From positions 10,489,769 to 10,553,768 of the forward strand of contig NC_092572.1 of the NCBI RefSeq assembly GCF_037975245.1: DNA of 64,000 nt, read 5' to 3'. Source of the DNA: Apostichopus japonicus. Its lineage: Eukaryota > Echinodermata > Holothuroidea > Aspidochirotida > Stichopodidae. How positions within the stretch are numbered: position 1 is the stretch's first letter; the number at the start of each line of letters is the position of its first letter. The notes below the pieces were generated by a model. The model had not been told where the DNA came from. It worked only from the letters and a program-made list of their open reading frames with translations, and searched no databases. The position numbers were made by a program, and so were the translations under genes. Below, piece after piece: positions 1 through 10,500 of this stretch.

Positions 1-325
1 CATCGGCAATGACATATGTATTTATCTTTTCGGTTACAATGTCAAAGGCAGATTCATTTATATAGTAGTGTGTGCATGTTATGACAATCTGTCAAAGATG
101 GTATATCAAAATGATATATTAGATCAATTTTGTATGCCTCATGAATATTTGCACTTTGCTTTCTTGTGTTCATAACTTGTATATTAATGAGCTAGTGTAC
201 AAGCTGTCACATGATGTGAAGATGTTCGAACAGTTTCATTATCAGTTTCTTGGATTATTCCAATTTTGCTACCCGGTGCAAACACTAATAATTATCGAAA
301 CATGATACCTTATCTTTGAACTCAC

Positions 326-616
326 CTAACCAGTTTATGGTTTCCATCAATATGCCAAAGGGAATTGGGCCCAGCAACACTATATGTTCGGCGCTGCATT
401 GATGGAGCTGTTCTTAATGCTGCTCCACCAGGGTCAACTCGTAACATGCTTTCACGAACTCTCCATCTCTGAATTCTATGTTGGTGTGAGAAGAGTCTGG
501 CTCTCACAGCATTTGGACCTATCCTATGGTTGCTACTTATCTCCTGCCGTACAAAGTTGTCAAGTTCATCATCACCGATGGCACTATATTCAGCTTGAGA
601 TTGTAATTCAAATGTT
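326..616 (-). CDS. Integrase-like gene, coding exon 4 (start of catalytic core)
   Basis: The acceptor is TTTATTCTCAG and the donor GTGAGT. It encodes D-D-E-L-D-N-F-V-R, then R-V-R-E-S-M-L-R-V-D-P-G-G and the family hallmark N-S-L-W-H-I-D-G-N-H-K-L-V. The Asp of W-H-I-D-G aligns with the first catalytic Asp of DDE integrases. The gene continues to the left of the window. Confidence 0.85.
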
Positions 617-3006
617 CTGAGAATAAAATAAAATATAAACATCAATGTTATTGTACTAAAAGGTCATCACCAATGCAAGTATCATCTTTTTAACTCTCTG
701 TTAAACTGAAATATTGCACCATTATGGGCGAAATTTTGTCTAGTCAAGATGTCAAGTTCATTTACATCATCAGTAATGAAACTTAGCCAATCAACGTTTG
801 CCTTAACCCCATCCCATGGAATTAGGGGGAAAGGTGCAACATGGTGAGAAACTAAGCATATAGCTGATTTAGTGTAGTTGTATAGGTACCATTTAACCTT
901 CACAAATTATGCAAAATTAGCCGAATTAATTGGCATATTTTATGGACAAAGAGTGGTCAGTTTCGAGAACTACTAGCTTTGCTAGAAGGTTTTGCCATCA
1001 GCAGTCACATAGTTCTGATCATAACATGCTAAAAAGCTTCATTGCTTCAGATTCATAAATTATGTAATTTAGCCAATGAAACACACACAGACAGGCACAC
1101 ACATATGCTATAGTTTGCCCACCAAGCAACATATATAAAGCCTTATTCTGGACAGGACCTTTTTCCTTAATCATCAAAAAAAAATTTAAATTATAAACTT
1201 GTGAAAAAACACAACATGGTACCTTATTCTTCTTTTTACTGTGCTCACTGAAATTCCCAGCAGTTCTGATATCCTTGATGTGCCAAAGCCACAATGGAGA
1301 AGAAATGAAAGTTGATCTCTGCTGATGTTGTATTTTGGAGCCCCTCTTGTTTGTAATGTCCTTTCAGCTTGATAACCTGTGTGAACTGAAAGACAAAAAG
1401 CAATATATTAAAAAAGGGTGAACGTAGAAATGTAGCTGATTTTTGTGTGTGCTCCGTGCATACATATGTGTGTGACAATTTGCATAAAATTGGGGGTAAT
1501 AGATGGTTATTCGTAGTAGGTAAATCCTTTCTTTAGAGGTCAAATGTCATTTGAGATCAACATGGGTCAAGTTAAAATTAAGGAAACACTTGTTATTGAG
1601 ATGTCTTAAAGTGACTAAGGTGTACCCTTGCTATTTTGCTTTTTTTCAAGATATTTGAGAATAACAAGGGTCAAACACAAAAACCTTTTATTCCGGCTAA
1701 GTCAGGTTGGGAATGTTGACGCACACGTCACACCTGCATGCCTCATTCTTACATGTATGTAGGTCATCTATAGTGAGCAGATATATACTTTTCAGAAATG
1801 TGTACAGTTACAACAGCAAAATTCTCAGAATTTAGCAACCAAATAATCTTTGTTTTGTTGTATTTAATACATTGGTATGTGTATATTCCCTTTTTATTTT
1901 TTTCACAGAACAGGGGAAGAATTATTTTGATGCTAAATAGCTCATTTAAAAAAAAAAAATATTTTATTCTGAAGTGGGCATGTAATGTAGTGGAAAATGT
2001 ACTTACCAATATTATCATGCTTCCCTTTGTGAAATTCTTCAATGAGTCCTTTGAGTAATTCATTGAGGTCATCATACGTTCTATCATCTACAACAGTTCC
2101 ACGTGCACGCTGGACACTTCTCTCCAATGCTTCAAGTCTTTAAAAGACAACATGAAAAACATGATCAATAAATTAATTCAAATGTAGAGGGGATACTGAT
2201 GTCACTTAACAATAATATTCTACTGTATCACATGTATAAGAAAGATTAAAATTGTTTCCCTATAAACAGTGCATAACAACATCAATATTATATTGGCAAC
2301 TTGGCAAGAAACATGCATCTATGGAATAGGGTGATTATGTATGTGTGATAGTGTGGACTGTGGAGGCCGTGTGGCTAATGCACTGATCATGATTCAAGGA
2401 TCATGACTGGTACATACAAGGGTGGATCCAGGAAATTTTTATAAAGATATATTAAAATGTCATCGATAATTACGTTAATTTTATAACCCAACATCAATAT
2501 AACAGTTTTAACACCAATTAATGCAGCATCGTACTGGCTATTTCAGTCTAGGCCTAAGGTAACTGTTGGCTAGTTCTACTTTGTGCCTATGAATATGATA
2601 GCCTAGGGCTGTATGCCTAATGTCCAGAGCCTAACTTTAGTATGAATCATTTGTTAAGTGCGTAATATACATATCAGTCAACTATTATGCTAGCCTACAG
2701 TAGGCTAAAAAGTTATGCCTAACGTGTTAAGTCCTAGCCTAGGATTAGCCTAGCCTAGGCTGTACATTGTGGTTCCTTGCCTAACACTAGGCTAGGCTTA
2801 AACTTACGTTATTCGTAGTTTTTCCTAGTATCATACCTTAAAATGCAGTAATCTAGTGTCTCGTTCGGGACATTATCAGATGAGGATAGTCGCACACAAT
2901 CATCCACAACACGTAACATACGCCTCATAAAAACAGGTTCTTGTCTTGTCTGATTAAGGCGTTCGTGAATTGTATTGATTCGTCGTGAATTTGCCATCAT
3001 ACACAT
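326..3006 (-). CDS. Integrase-core-like protein, multi-exon, 5' part only (runs off left edge)
   Basis: Four exons read on the minus strand: 3006-2837, 2137-2007, 1385-1223 and 616-326. All have GT/AG borders and the joins keep frame (phases 2, 1, 2, 2). Counting from the ATG at 2997, about 248 residues are visible. They comprise a helical N-terminus, a helix-turn-helix-like stretch (G-I-S-V-S-T-V-K-R-R), a charged linker (D-D-E-L-D-N), and then P-N-S-L-W-H-I-D-G-N-H-K, which opens the integrase catalytic fold; D242 matches the first Asp of the DDE triad. The layout resembles a family of intron-bearing integrase-core proteins common in fish, echinoderms and cnidarians; their role is unknown to me. 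The remaining catalytic residues lie beyond position 1, so activity cannot be judged. Reading frames are intact with no breaks, which favours a host-like gene over a dead transposon. Three in-frame ATGs (3006, 3000, 2997) compete as start. Confidence 0.85.
1223..1385 (-). CDS. Integrase-like gene, coding exon 3 (HTH-like region)
   Basis: The acceptor is TTTTTGTCTTTCAG and the donor GTACCA. The phase 1 join gives G-R-P-like context (T-R-G-A-P-K-Y-N-I-S-R-D-Q-L) followed by F-G-T-S-R-I-S-E-L-L-G-I-S-V-S-T-V-K-R-R, a typical DNA-binding helix-turn-helix pattern that precedes the integrase core in this family. Confidence 0.8.
2007..2137 (-). CDS. Integrase-like gene, coding exon 2
   Basis: The acceptor reads TTTTAAAG just before the exon and the donor is GTAAGT. 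It encodes L-E-A-L-E-R-S-V-Q-R-A-R and then D-L-N-E-L-L-K-G-L-I-E-E-F, an amphipathic helical region. It is in frame with exons 1 and 3. Confidence 0.75.
2837..3006 (-). CDS. Integrase-like gene, coding exon 1
   Basis: This is the start exon. The frame opens at 3006, with further in-frame ATGs at 3000 and 2997. It encodes M-A-N-S-R-R followed by a helical, charged stretch. It ends TTTTAAG followed by the donor GTATGA, leaving a phase 2 codon (AG) that is completed by the next exon as Arg. Confidence 0.75.
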
Positions 3007-3080
3007 TGAATCATAATTGTTACGTGTAATATAAATATCTTCCCACGTTCAGGGAATGGTGCGATTTGATTGGCCAAATT

Positions 3081-3164
3081 CTTTACGCGTAAACAATTAC
3101 CTTACGCGTTTCGTTCAGACGTCTTTACGCGTAAAAAAATACCTTACGCGTTTCATTCAGACGT
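3081..3164. repeat. Two 42-bp tandem units with four ACGCGT sites, in the likely promoter of the integrase-like gene
   Basis: Units at 3081-3122 and 3123-3164 differ at few positions. Each holds a palindrome TTACGCGTAA (3083-3092, 3125-3134) and a second site TTACGCGTTT (3102-3111, 3144-3153). An inverted CCAAT box lies at 3068-3073 (GATTGG). The block lies 75-160 bp upstream of the start codon on the minus strand. ACGCGT is the core of MluI-type cell-cycle elements; whether it works so here is inference. Confidence 0.6.
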
Positions 3165-3187
3165 TATGACCCAAACGGCCAACCATA

Positions 3188-3208
3188 GACGACGACGACG
3201 ACGACGAT
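3188..3208. repeat. (GAC)n microsatellite
   Basis: About six to seven GAC units in a row, followed by a looser GATGATCATGATGA stretch. Confidence 0.8.
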
Positions 3209-4490
3209 GATCATGATGAATCCATTTTCCTCTGCTTTTTCCCCTGCTACTTTCGATATTGCAGATCCTTAAAATAACTTGTTGTTGGCGGCGTTAATTG
3301 TTATTGTTTTTATTGTCAATGTTGTTTGTATTAAATATTGACACAATATTGATCTTTAATGACCAATTATTAGGTTCAGTGACCAAACACCTGTTGAGAT
3401 ATTATACATATGAGTTAAGAATCACGCGCGTCATGTTAATTTAATATCTGAAAATTATTTAAATTCCCAAAATTACTTACCCTAACAATATGTAAAAATC
3501 AGGTAAAGTAATTTGCAGTTATAACGCATACTTGTTCGAGTTAGTATAACTCACTGTCGAAGAATCCCTTCTTGGATGTTTTATGCTCATGTTCAGAGTA
3601 AAAATTTACCCAACGTATTTCTTATGTCTCCCGCCCCCTCTCCGGAGCAAATGATCATCACCCGCACATTTTAAACTTCCCCTCGGTTGGAATAGATACT
3701 AAAAAACCTTGTCTGGGTAGAACTGGATAGCCTATCGTCATGTGCATGGTTAATGTTCCTGCCTGGTATGGTATACCTTCGTCATGCATTTCGATAAACA
3801 AAATACCACTAGCAAGGTGTGTCCAGCTTAGTGAGATGCCAAATCCTACATTTCCCGCGACTGATTTACTACAAAGGGACATGAGTCTTTATCGAAGGGC
3901 CATCGGTGGAAGCAGGATTTCCCCGATCTCTGAAACATTTCTTTCCCGGCTGAAGTTTAAATAAAATACCCTACTGAATGTTTTACCTACGATTGGTGAT
4001 GAGGTTGGCCATTGCTACACCCGGCCCCCTTGCCTCTCCTCCGCCCTCCATGCATGCTAACCCCTTTTCCCCATCCTCTAACCCTGCCCCCACGATTCAA
4101 TGACCTCGTCGTGGCTACACCTCCTACTTGTTGAAATCCTGTATCCGCCCCTTAATTAAATCTATTTCCCCCACAACTTCTTGTCTTTTCGATTTGCATG
4201 TCTTGACAAACTGACGGGATATTCCCGGTTGGAATAGGATATGACTCAGCGCTTGTGTATATGATGGAATGCCAAAACTATGTGTAAGATGTGGAGGGCG
4301 TTCTACTAGTTCGGTTGAAAAGTAACACTGTATAGCCGATAGTATACTAATACTATACATTGCGTACATGATATGTTTACCGTACAACCTAGTCAAGCCC
4401 CGAAACGGTAGTTCGGATTTTAAAAGACTCCGTGTAACGGACAATTAAATAAGAATTATTCTGTTAAACAACTCAGCGTTTTGAAGCACG
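3209..4490. other. Intergenic space between two divergent genes
   Basis: No supported gene. Short open frames on both strands around 3658-3964 and 4124-4444 lack recognisable domains or splice partners. A C-rich stretch near 4020-4160 reads like the edge of an old mobile element. The 5' UTR and promoter of the plus-strand Ig gene probably lie at the right end. Confidence 0.4.
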
Positions 4491-4545
4491 ATGTTCTTGA
4501 AATCATTTCTCACCGCCTTTACTGCATGTTCTGCATTTTCCATCG
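4491..4545 (+). CDS. Three-Ig gene exon 1, signal peptide
   Basis: ATG, then 18 codons of mainly hydrophobic residues (L-T-A-F-T-A-C-S-A-F-S-I), then donor GTAAAG with phase 1. The start fits because the next exon begins with a likely mature N-terminus (V-S-S-Q-T). Confidence 0.7.
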
Positions 4546-7500
4546 GTAAAGATCAAATTTAACGTTGAGACAACTTAGGCTAGGCTGATTTCGGCCTAGC
4601 TACATTCGGTTATAATATAAGGCTAACGTGAGACAGTTGATAGGCTAAGCCTACTCTGTAGTCTAGCGTTCAGTCGCTGTGTGTGGACTGGGAGTATCAA
4701 ATCGTAACCCCTTTCTCAAACGCAATTTTAATCTAGCCAAGGCCTATTCTACTAAGCCTTAAAATCAATGCTAATTATTGTTCAGTGCCAGCCTAAGCTT
4801 GCCTTGGTTAGGCCTTAGTTTAAAATTGCAGCCTGCACATCTCCCACAAGCTTTGAAACATGTTCATGACTTGTATTGTAAGTTGTATCCCATGTGTCTT
4901 GTCATAACATGTCATTGAGTTGCTAATGTTTCCATGCTTGGCTAGCTCCAGGAGGTCAGGGATGCTACAGGCTCCATGCACAGGGTCAACTAGGCTAGGA
5001 GCGGGCTCTGGGAAATATTATGGAATGAAGAACAGTGTATATTTAAGGAAAAATAATGAGTACAGGAAAGGGTTCAGTGATCGTAATTCTGCCAAATGGC
5101 CAGACATAGCTCTCGACACATTTGGATGTGTCCTCCAGTTTGATGTCATGACAGTGGCCATTCTGAGTGATGCTAGGCCTGCATATCATCAAATGTACTG
5201 TAATTTAAGACTTTAAAAATGAGGCCTATTATAGCTAGGCTTACCTGTGGTTCTATAAATAGCACTAACAGCAGGCAATGCCAAAGTTCAGACCATGTTC
5301 TACTTGAAACCCTACATTGTTATGGTTGCACATGTAGCTTACCAGTACTCTGCACAGTGAACCTGCACAGAGCTCTGAATGAAAAACCATGTAAAGCTTA
5401 TTCTTTAATACTATCAGTATCAACATATTTACATTTAAGCTAGTGTTTTCACTGGCTAGCAGTACTAGACCTGCGTTCTCCAACATGAAAGTTGGTGGGG
5501 TATGCTGACAAACCATCAATATTGTACGTGCAGAGAAAAGGAAAGGATGAAGATGTTTGAAAAACAAACTGTGCTCAGAAAGAATATTTTGCATAAATGT
5601 CATTCTTCGTCTCGCTCTCTCTTCCTCTTCAGTTTCGAGTCAGACAGTGAACCAACTGACACCTATCACCAACGTTGAACTCCGAGATAACATTACCTTA
5701 GAGTGCAGTATCAACGGTCAGTCATTGACCGGCAGATTTGTTTGGTTCCATGAGGACGAATTGGCCTATTTTGGTGCCAGCGATTCTATATTCAACAGGC
5801 GGTACAGAGTTGCAGTGACTCCTCAAACATCTCGTCTGACCATAACTAATGTTCACTTTGAAGATCGTGGCAGATGGGAGTGTGAGGTAGCCATAGGAGA
5901 AATGAAGCAAAGCACAATGACCCAGCTAGTCATTAAATGTAAGTACAAAATTTAAAACCCACCCCATGATGCATTGCTTTAGAACAAACAGGAACTAACT
6001 GTTCACCCTACCAAAGTCTTTTGATACTATCAAGAAATTGAATATATTAAAAAAAAAAATCATTTTTAATGTAAAATTTATTTGCAAAGTTTTTGGCCCA
6101 TTTGCAGAGATTGAGCGAATGAAAATATTCTAACTGAAACATAGCGTCTGGTGTTTGATATTCTTTTGATCGATTTGAAAAACATAGATCCCTCTCTATT
6201 CAAGCACAGAGAGAGGGAGAGAGCCGTTTGATGACAGGGGATAATTGAGTGTTCAAATTTGTGTACTTACCATTTTCGAAGGATCTGATTTTTTTCCTCT
6301 CTAATTGAAAACTACAGTTCCCGTGTAGCAACTTGTATAACAACTGAACCATTTTGTATCACATTTTGCGATGCGGTTAATGGATAAATAGTTTAGACCT
6401 GGGGTGGGCAACCTACGGCCCGCAGGCCACATGCAGCCCGCCAGTGATTTTTTTTAGGCCTGTGAGATGTCTCAAGGAAAAGAAAAAAATCAATCTATTT
6501 TACATCATCACAAAAAACGAGCTAGCTGCTTAGAATTTATCGGCACTAATGATACTGTCAGGTGGGCCTATTATCCCCATAAATTATCGACTGTACTGAA
6601 TTGACAGTAAATGTTTTTGTGAATATAAGTACACACACCTTTTGCTTGAAAGTCCTTGTAATCAAAGGTTTGAAATCAACAGCAGGTCTTTGGTTAGGTG
6701 TAGCCCAGTCAATTGTTCACCCCTTATATCTGGCACATTCATTCAAAAAGGTTGCCCACCCCTGCTTTGAAGGGATGTGGCCTGAAAGAGGCTGGTTACC
6801 AGCGATAAAGATTTGAAGTCGGCCTCCTGATAACAAACCGACTTGACAAAAAAAACTAGACTCTTAGGTGTTGGGATCGTAGCATGAAAAGGATGCTAGG
6901 TAAAGTGAAGTCACTGGCCATGTGAAGGATTTTTTTTAATTTTAAATATGACTAAAAAATTGAAATAAAAACACTGAATGAGTGTTGTGAATATAGAAAA
7001 AACTGACGTAAAATATATAGATACACTAATTCATCGGTCACCTCTATCTCCAATTTATTTTGCTGTTGCTGAAATAGAAAATGCTAAAGTGACATTCATT
7101 TCATGTCTGAGAGCTGTGAATAATATATCCAGTGTTTTTCCATTGCTAAATGCTTTACAGTAGATGTTGGAACACATTGCAAAATGCTTTGCAATGTGTT
7201 CCAACATCTACTGTACAAAAGTAGTAGTTTTTACACCCTACAGATGTAGTACAGTATTTCATAAGAGACCAAAATACAGAACCTTCAAACTGCTATGCAA
7301 ACTTTAAACTCTAAATTATTCCCTGGAGAGTTTAATAAAGTTTGTACAATTTTGTACAGTCATAATATACATGATAAAATTTATTTATATACCATTTTCA
7401 TGAAAGAATATCTCAAAGCACTTTACACAGGACTAGAGAGAGGGGGAAAAAATCCTAAAAAAGTACATTTATAAGATAATGAACGTACAGTAAAGAGTCG

Positions 7501-10500
7501 AGGCAAACTCATTTTGGGACTAAAACAGGCAGCTCGTTTTGTTTTCTTTTGAAATTGACATGATGATATAATATGTACTAATAGCCTCTAGTGTAAGTTT
7601 AGTAGTTAGGTAACCTTTGGAAAGTACAGTTATAAATCTGTGGTCAAAAAAGCATCAAGTTTTAAGTACTTCATGAAAATCAAATTCCTAATTCTACAAA
7701 GGCAGAGACAAGAAACCATTTTGGGGAACAAATTTGTGTCATAATTTTGCAGATCTAGCAGATTTGAAGGCTCTGAACATTTGTCTCTTATATAATATTA
7801 TGGTTACTGTTCAAGTACAAAATGTGATATACATGTGTCAAGATTGTAAACATAGCAGATTTCCCATTTTGCATAGCAAATTAAGCGATACCCTATAGAT
7901 TACTTCCTGAAATTGATGTGCAGTCCACAGCGTGTGTTACACCTTATTACACTCTTCCAAACTGAAAACAATAAATTGCATAGCTTTCTGTGCATTTCAG
8001 TTGTAAAATACTATAGTATTTTGCATCCCAAATGCAATGTACCCTATAAAACATTTCCTGAAATTGATGTGCAGTCCACAGCGTGTGTTACACCTTATTA
8101 CACTCTTCCAAACTGAAAACAATAAATTGCATAGCTTTCTGTGCATTTCAGTTGTAAAATACTATAGTATTTTGCATCCCAAATGCAATGTACCCTATAA
8201 AACATTTCCTGAAATTGATGTGCAGTCCACAGCGTGTGTTACACCTTATTACACTCTTCCAAACTGAAATCCATAAACTGCAATTTTCTGTGCTTTTCAG
8301 TTGCAAATACTATAATATTTTGCAAATGCAATGTACCCTATACATTACTTCCTGAAATTGATGTGCAGTCCACAGCGTGTGTTACACCTTATTACACTCT
8401 TCCAAACTGAAAACAATAAATTTCATTATTCTGTGCATTTCAGTTGTAAAATACTATAATATTTTGCAAATGCAATACCCATGCATTACTCCCTGAAATT
8501 GATGTGCGGTCCCCAGCTTGTGTTACACCATATCATAGTCTGCCTCACAATTGAAAACAATAGAGAGCAATGCTCCGAACATCGCAGTATAAATAGACCT
8601 CACGTGTAAAAGACGATCGTTGAATCCTGGTTGTTCCTTAAAAGAAAATATGCAAAATCAGTTTTCCAATATCTGGCACAATTTTGCATTTTGTAAAACT
8701 TTTGATCTCCACTCTGTGATTTTAATCAAATACCATGTCTGACTTTTGCAGCTCCGCCCCAATGGTACAACGTCACTCAGCAGAAAGACATCACACTGCA
8801 GCTAGGTGGTAGCGCGGAGCTGTATTGCGATGCTATTGGCGATCCAACCCCAGTGGTGACGTGGACCGGAACCACGGGAGCGGGCGGTATCGTACTACCG
8901 GATGGGAAGGTGACCGAGTACTACATAGGGAGCATGCTCAAGCTGGGGAATGTCACAGGAATGCATAATGGGAAGTACAAGTGCCATGCCAGTAATGGTC
9001 ACAAACAAAGTATTTATGAAGAGTTTACAGTCAGGGTGCCATGTGAGTAAATTCCCTTTAAAATTCTTTTGAAATATAATGATATTTACATATTTTGGGC
9101 TAAAGTAGCTATCTCTTCTAGCCATTTGTTATTTCATCAACCATACTCATAATTCCCTGACCCCCCCCCCTCCCAACCTCCTCCTTCCCATTCCATCTCT
9201 CCTTTACAATGTTTTTGTTTGATGGCGTCCAACATTAAGTTGTGTCGTCTCCCAAGAATGGTGTAAGACTCCGATCAGATTCAACAAGATGTCAGACTTA
9301 GTTTTACTTTGGAATCAATCTCCTGTAAGAGCTACGAGATATTTGTGCTCATTATCATTCCAAAACCCCTTTTCTCTGTTTTGAAAGTTATCCTTATCTC
9401 ACTTACTTCCTTATCATCTCCCTTATCCCTCTCCTAACTCCTTTTGCAACATCCAGTGTCCCACAACCCCCCCCCCCCCCCACTCTCTCCCTCTCTCCTA
9501 CACAACTCCCTTTACAACACCCAGTTTCATACAAATCTCCACACACTCTCTTTCTTATACATAAGTCCATTTACAATCAGGTTCACACAAACCTCTACCC
9601 TACCTCTGTCCTTCATAACTCTCTTTACAACACCCAGTTTCACACAAACCTCTCCCCCCCTCCCCTGCCTCCTCTCTCCTACATAACACCCATTACAACA
9701 CCCACTTTCACACAAGCCTCTCTCCCTATTCTCTCCCCCCCCCCTTGTCCTCTCCCTCTCTCTTTCCTTCCCCTGCTTTCCCCACTTTTATTAAACACTT
9801 TGTTTAGTCTGTCCAGGTTACAGTACTAATGATTGGCTTCTGTTTTGCCCCATTTATTCTTCAGCTGCACCCATCGTCACCGTTCACACCTCGACTGTAC
9901 GAGCACCTCGAAATCATACCTTCCACATCGGTTGCATGGCATCTTCTCACCCTCAGATTACCAGCCTTGGGTCCGTCTCCTGGTTCAAAGGATCGAGGAG
10001 GATTCAGTAAGTAGAGGGATGCTATGTCTGACTGCGAAGAATAATTCATATCATAATTAATATATTTATGACTTGTGTGAAATATTACAAGAATGGCAGA
10101 CTAACTGTATATCTATCAGTTAACTTCAATTAATATAAAGAGGATCTTGAACTGTACAGTAAGTGACTGATTCCTTTCGGTGTAGATGAAGTTACAAGTT
10201 AGAACAGTAGTATTTGGTTTGGTAAATTCCTTACCTATGTAACACCTTTAAAGCTCAGGTCTAGAAATTTACTCGCTAAGATCAAATTCCCACTGGCACT
10301 TTCCTTGTATTACTACAAAAGTAACATGTGAGTTTACTGGTAGGAAAGTGCAAGTGTGTGTGTTTTTTATTTTTTATCCTATATACTGGCAAAAAGGGCG
10401 AAATCCACTGGCATTAAGCCGGCAAATAGCCTCAATTTTGAGGCCCGAAGCCGATGGTCCTACAAGGATGCTTACAGCCCTGTGGCGATGTACGTTGATA

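Noticed and set aside
3658-4444. Open frames on both strands between the two divergent genes
   Set aside because: No domain, no signal peptide, no matching splice sites. Overlapping frames on both strands suggest chance.
7913-8267. Overlapping repeated plus-strand frames with Q-S-T-A-C-V-T-P-Y-Y
   Set aside because: They are created by the ~151-bp satellite; the period is not a multiple of three, so no continuous repeat protein exists.
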